In this document: piece by piece, positions 32,401 through 36,698 of the stretch | How positions within the stretch are numbered: position 1 is the stretch's first letter | How the letters are laid out: each line of letters begins with the position of its first letter | Assembly: GCA_015680685.1 (NCBI GenBank) | Contig: MNCI01007715.1 | Location: 59,226-95,923, forward strand | Source: Gnetum montanum | Lineage: Eukaryota; Streptophyta; Gnetopsida; Gnetales; Gnetaceae | Length of the DNA stretch: 36,698 bases | Direction of reading: 5' to 3' | Made by a program: the position numbers and the translations under genes | Notes under the pieces: model-generated | Told to the model about the DNA's origin: nothing | Seen by the model: the letters and a program-made list of their open reading frames with translations, nothing else | The model's database searches: none

Positions 32401-34481
32401 CTCATAGATTGGGACTTATTGGTGCTTTTGTTGTCTATGGTGTGATTCCATGATAGGGGACTCGTTGTGCCTAATAGGCTATGGTGTCTTGCTAAATTTT
32501 CCCATGTACTTCGTCCCTTATGTACATTGATGTATCACACAGTCCCTCCTTGATGTATTGTCCCATGTCTTTGCTGTGATGTTAATTCATGTTGGTGTTC
32601 TCACCTCCATGGTGGGATAGTAGAGTTGATCATGATATTACTTGGTGAATCCTTAATTTTATGAGGGGTCATTCTTCATTTCAATGGATGCCCTCTTTAG
32701 TTCCTGAAATAATAAGGTAGGTGGTATTGAGATGGGTGTCTCCTATTTGGGACTTAGAAGTAGTTGATGTTTGGGACTTGTTCCTAGCAGTGGTCCCATG
32801 TTCGTGAACTCATGGGGTTTATTCTCAGAAACAAAATGTTATTACCCTAGTGAAATTCATGAAACCTCCTTTCTGAGGTCCTGTTGTTGATGCAAATTAA
32901 AGGTACATATTACTCTTCATGTAAGCAAGGCATGATCTTGTGTACTCTCTTAGTTTTGGGGGCTTCAGAGGAACTTCCTTGTTGGGGTTCTTTGGTAGGC
33001 CATCCTTATTGTAAACCCTTCAGGGATGAATCGTTTTGTTTTTGAGTTGTAAATGATGTCAATGAAAGCCCATTCCATGTAAAACTATCTTGAGGACATG
33101 GTCCTCCTATGGGCAAGATGTTGTTGTTGGCTTGTGTCTATTGTTTGGGATGATATTGACTACTTGGGCATGTATTATTGGTATGGTGTAGATGGGCTGC
33201 TATACTTACCTATGGAAGAAACCTCCCAAAGAGGATCCTTCCTGCAAGTGAAAAATTTAATGAAAGGTATTGATCGTGAGACTGGTAGTCATTCTTAATA
33301 TAGTGGAAAAATGCAAATTCTAAGAATGTTAATGTTCCTCAGAGAATTCATGATCTGGTTACTCTCAGAGATGACTCTATATTCGTTCCTTGACCTAGTG
33401 TTCAGAAAATGGTGCTTGTCCCATAACTTGGAGTGGGAAGGATAGTTTGCATGTAGAAAATGTGGGTGATCCTTCTCCATGAAAGGGATATTATGGTTGC
33501 ATTCGATGATGTGCTTATGGCTGATATGAGATAGGTGATGGAGGATTGTCATGGGGTTGGCTACCCAATTGACCCTCCACTTGTTTGAACATTCAAGTAG
33601 GCATTCTTGATGTTGGAAAATCACAAGAGGTGTTAATGATAGTTGGGGCTTGTTGTATGTTAGCCTCTTGGAGAAGTTTCCAAACAGATTTTTGGATCTT
33701 CTTTGTCATTGTGGTTATGAAATACTATTGAATGATGAATTGAGGTATGTGATGCTGGTGTCTATGGATGGCAAGGTCAAGCTCAAAGATCTTCCCTTGT
33801 ACCTTGTTTGTAAGGGAGAACATGCTTGACACCCTTCATACCAGCTTGAACAAACATGATGAGAAAAAAAGAATGTGCATGGTACCAATGCACGTGGAAT
33901 CAGTGCTTAGATGGCTGCACTGGTGAGACCCCATGGGTCTGGATGCAAGTAGTAGAACATGGAGTTTTGGCAAGCATGAGTTGCTTGTGGAGACATGGCT
34001 CTTTAGAGCATGTTCTCTCTCTCGATATGATGTTCCCAAGTCCCTCACCATAGCTAGTGGCCCTCGTGAGCCCTAAAAAAAATCAAATCAATGGGTGCTA
34101 AGATGCCATTCACAAAGGAACTCAGAGGGACTTTTGGAAGAGGAACTATCTTCTTGCATAGGGATGGGTTTACGTAAGAAGATATGTCTTTAGACCTTCA
34201 GAAGGGACAAATCTAGGGGATGCCTTAGAGATGCTGGCCTTTTGGGTTGGACTCTCCCGCTCGTATAGAGAAGGGAAGTCTTTCGGATTCTTTCAATTGC
34301 CCTTGCGTTTCATGCAAGACATTGGATGGAAGGACGTATCAGGTGTTGGGGTTGGTACTTTCCTTCAAGCCTAGTGTTTAAGGAGTTGACAGATCCCCGG
34401 AGTTGATGGAGTTTCGAACCCATTTAGAAGTGTACACTCGAAGCTATCCTAGGCTTCGCTTTGAGGACGTCACTTCTTTCT
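29467..34481 (+). other. E3 interior, no gene recognised
   Basis: Rich in TTG and GATG words with scattered short frames (for example 29894-30235 and 31803-32006), none showing a retroelement motif. The last 400 bases, ending GAGGACGTCACTTCTTTCTG before the purine tract, resemble the 3' untranslated end of Ty3/gypsy elements. Confidence 0.55.
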
Positions 34482-34493
34482 GTGGGGGAGGAT

Positions 34494-35115
34494 TGTGAGA
34501 GATGTCCTAGAGCAGTAGTTCACCTAGGCTCTCCCCATGGTTTAGGAGTAATGGAACACTTTGAGGTGCCCTCGGGTGACTCTCAAGTGTTAGAAAACCT
34601 ACCTTGGCTTGGTGGTACCAAGCTAGCAATAGGACACCCTCCTGTTGCAACTCTCTTCTAAGTCCTCTTCATTCTCCCTTCACCGTGGAGAACTACATGG
34701 CCCTAGTTCTACGACGTTCGTAGATATGTAGGTAGCTAAGACTGGATAGTTTTGGTGCGGTGTTAGGCCACACCTTTTACCAGATCGTGAGGGATATGGG
34801 AGTGAGGCACCTTCCCTTGTAGGTGCATCATCTCCCCTCCCACCGATGTTGTCTACAAGGTTCTGTGTGTGCTTGTTTGCATGGTCCTTGTTTTGGAGTT
34901 GGTTACCCTCCATGAGGTGCATTGTCATGTACGTTAAGAAGCAGTTGTGCTTCTGCTTGCTTGCACTCACTCGTAAGATGCTTGCTTGCTTGAGACATAT
35001 TCCCCAGGTCTTTCACCCCAGATCCATTGGATCTTTGTAAATTCCAGACCCCAGATCCATTGGATCTTTGTAAATTCCTTGGGGTGCCGGACAACGTCTG
35101 GGCAACATTGTTACA
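34494..35115 (+). repeat. E3 3' LTR
   Basis: 622 bp, same ends as the 5' LTR. It contains a 33-bp tandem duplication (units starting 35016 and 35049) absent from the 5' LTR, which accounts for most of the length difference. Confidence 0.92.
35016..35078 (+). repeat. 33-bp tandem duplication in the E3 3' LTR
   Basis: CCCCAGATCCATTGGATCTT and the following TGTAAATTCC occur twice, 33 bases apart. The two copies are identical while the LTRs differ at about 12 per cent, so the duplication is younger than the element. Confidence 0.9.
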
Positions 35116-35430
35116 ACATAGCAACTAACCAGCATGATTTGTTGCTTTTTCATCTTCATCATCATCCCATGGTAATCCAATTACATGGGTTTGATGGTTC
35201 CACGCGTTGTTGTTAAAAACATAGATCATTATTTTCTGTTATCCCATTTTTGAACACAGAATACCCCATGACGTGCTTAGGTCTTTAGAATGATTAACGA
35301 AAACAAAGAAAAAATTCATACAAAACGTAATCGGTCCTACCCTGAAAGCCGGTAAAGAGTGAGCAACCAAACAATTTTTAATACTCAGCATTAGAACCTT
35401 CTTGCTGATAACAACCTAAGACAAGAATAT
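35116..35430. other. Intergenic stretch, nothing recognised
   Basis: Single-copy-looking sequence to the right of E3, with more CpG than the retroelements. No gene seen. Confidence 0.4.
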
Positions 35431-35439
35431 GCTCAAGAT

Positions 35440-35694
35440 ATGTGTCAAGTTTATTTCATCAATACCGGAAATGGACGTAAAAAAGGCTGGCAACGGTAGC
35501 AGGTATAAAATGGGCTCCTCCTTGGATAAGGAGTATGACATTCATTGACAAAGAATGAAGTTGCAAGTGCGTTCCGACAGAGACTGAGTGTACAAGAAAT
35601 ATATTCTATGAATAGATTACTCTGCCTGCATGGAATTTTAAAAGTTCTCTTGTTAGCACTTACATTTCTTGTTGCAAATTTCGGCAACCATTTT
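35440..35694 (-). CDS. Possible last exon and 3' UTR of an unidentified gene
   Basis: On - a strong splice acceptor (TTGCATTTTGTTTTCCAG, ending at 35695) opens an exon reading KMVAEICNKKCKC and a stop at 35655-35653. The exon starts in phase 0. A 3' UTR of about 200 bases follows, with a canonical AATAAA at 35455-35450. The stretch keeps CpGs and lacks repeat similarity, which fits a real gene end. I cannot name the protein from 13 residues. No upstream exon is certain; the segment near 35950-36050 on - (GGKKDKGMTTETSASKTEVS and a stop) is a weak candidate for another exon. Confidence 0.35.
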
Positions 35695-35699
35695 CTGGA

Positions 35700-36310
35700 A
35701 AACAAAATGCAAGCATGACGTTGTTATAATTAAAGTTAATTGCTATTGAACATATCCACGTAAGGCCAAATTACTTAAACTATCTCATCTGTTGTAAATA
35801 CCAACAACCTGAATTTTGTTAAAAACTTTAAATTCCTCTCTTAATCAGTTAATTTAACATTTATTTGCAACCATTTCCACTTGATTTACATACATATCGA
35901 CGGTGGCATGCCTACATCATATTTTATGGTTTACATTAGAGAGGGACGCGGGTTCTAAGGTTAAGAAACTTCGGTTTTTGAAGCACTGGTTTCAGTGGTC
36001 ATGCCCTTGTCTTTTTTGCCTCCCTACACATGCCCATGCACATGATGCAAAGCCAAAAATGAGTGCATAAAAGTGCACCCTCCACACATTGATATACAAA
36101 TATTCAGTGCCCAGGCAAATTCTATGTTCTACAGAGGTTTGCATTTTACTTAATTTGTGAAATCTGCAATATATATATATATAATAGTATGTAAAGTAAT
36201 ATTTGATAGGTTGATTTAAAATTTAATAAGGTATTTGTTGCTAATTCTCAACTTGAAGGTACTTAAAATTTTATACTTAATTTCCACTTGCATTATACTT
36301 AATTAATGTT
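35700..36310. other. Possible intron or flank; no firm gene
   Basis: AT-rich with a short (AT)n run near 36169-36182. If the exon at 35653-35694 is real, this would be its intron on -. The LINE fragment begins at its far edge. Confidence 0.35.
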
Positions 36311-36314
36311 CTTC

Positions 36315-36698
36315 ATTGCAAACGGTTTCACTACCTAGGATCAATCTTCTAATTAGAAAGTGAAATTGATGAAGATATTACAAACAAAATTGAGACAGGA
36401 TGGTCAAAATAAATATATGGTAACAAGCTAATGGTATTTGATGTGATAAAAGAATACCAATAAAATTAGAGAGATTTTATGTGCTTGCTATGGTGGTGAA
36501 TGTTGGGCAGCATAAAGAACAAATCACTATGGTAGAAATGCCAATGTTTTGATGGATGTTGAAAGTTACGAGAAAAGATAAACTACATAATATAGACATT
36601 AGTGGAACACTTGGAGTGGCTTCTATTTAAGAGAAGCTACAAAAATGGTGGCTTAAATAGTGTGGACATCTTCAAAGAAGATAAGAAAATGAGCTTAT
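36315..36698 (+). mobile_element. RTE-like LINE ORF2 C-terminal fragment, runs off the window
   Basis: On + the order is YLGSI, SEIDEDITNKIETGW (family DGEIDEDVxxRIxxGW), a KL-REILCACYGGECWAA-like stretch (family YGxECWAVK), then a block beginning KVTRKDKLHN and GTLGVASI (family KTRxDxIRN...GVAPI), across several frameshifts. This is the region after the RT domain in RTE-type LINEs. It is 5'-truncated and continues past base 36698. It covers a different ORF2 part from the 9300-23840 LINE and lies on the opposite strand. Confidence 0.8.

Larger units (their letters stand above)
28865..35115 (+). mobile_element. E3: complete LTR retrotransposon without recognisable gag-pol
   Basis: Two LTRs (582 and 622 bp) start TGTGAGAGATGTCCTA and end TTGTTACA. 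Flanks are GCATA and ACATA, a 5-bp target duplication with one transition. A tRNA-iMet primer site follows the 5' LTR, and a polypurine tract (GTGGGGGAGGA, 34482-34492) precedes the 3' LTR. The roughly 5-kb interior shows no gag, protease, RT or integrase block that I can see in any frame. It may be a non-autonomous LARD-type element, or one decayed beyond recognition. The LTRs differ at about 12 per cent over about 330 bases compared by eye. Confidence 0.9.

Noticed and set aside
29051-34970. Antisense frames shared by both E3 LTRs
   Set aside because: The similarity follows from the LTRs being copies; there is no domain or start context, and the shared frame is not evidence of selection.
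1-36698. CRISPR arrays, tRNA genes, bacterial-type operons
   Set aside because: None seen; the content is plant nuclear throughout.

Overview
The window looks like nuclear DNA of a large, repeat-rich seed-plant genome, most likely a conifer or other gymnosperm. That assignment is inference from four things: very low gene density, old LTR elements decayed mainly by C-to-T and G-to-A changes, RTE-type LINE pieces, and a large decayed rDNA fragment. I see one intact gene, a single-exon germin-like protein on + at 8233-8898. Nearly everything else is transposable element or pseudogene. Three single-base Ns (1401, 20410, 20826) mark assembly joins.

Left part (1-7270). Bases 1-1450 are non-coding with GAGCATAGT-type repeats. 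From about 1620 to 5912 lies an almost complete but badly decayed 26S rRNA gene on +, followed by a pyrimidine-rich start of rDNA intergenic spacer. It is split by a solo LTR (3400-4341) with a perfect 5-bp target duplication, GTACT. The solo LTR keeps many CpGs, so it is much younger than the rDNA decay.

Gene island (about 7270-9300). The germin-like gene has a good TATA box (8128-8134) and a candidate poly(A) signal (9072-9077).

Nested retroelements (9300-27726). An RTE-like LINE on - (about 9300-10194, continuing at 23425-23840) is split by a complete 13.2-kb Athila/Tat-like Ty3/gypsy element on - (E1, 10195-23424). E1 has TGATGAGT...ACTCATCA LTR ends, target duplication CTAAT and a decayed tRNA-Asp primer site. 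It carries dead gag-protease-RT-RNaseH-integrase and an extra 3' ORF of about 2.8 kb in the env-like position. A U3-like module (repeats plus TATA) lies about 450 bp upstream of that ORF. A truncated relative on + (E2, about 23870-27726) keeps integrase, the 3' region and a 3' LTR but has lost most of the 3' ORF.

Right part (27727-36698). First comes a leader/gag fragment of another LTR element on -. It is followed by a complete 6.25-kb LTR element on + (E3, 28865-35115) in which I recognise no gag or pol, so it is probably non-autonomous. Beyond that is a possible last exon and 3' UTR of an unidentified gene on - (about 35440-35694). A second RTE-like LINE fragment on + runs off the window end.
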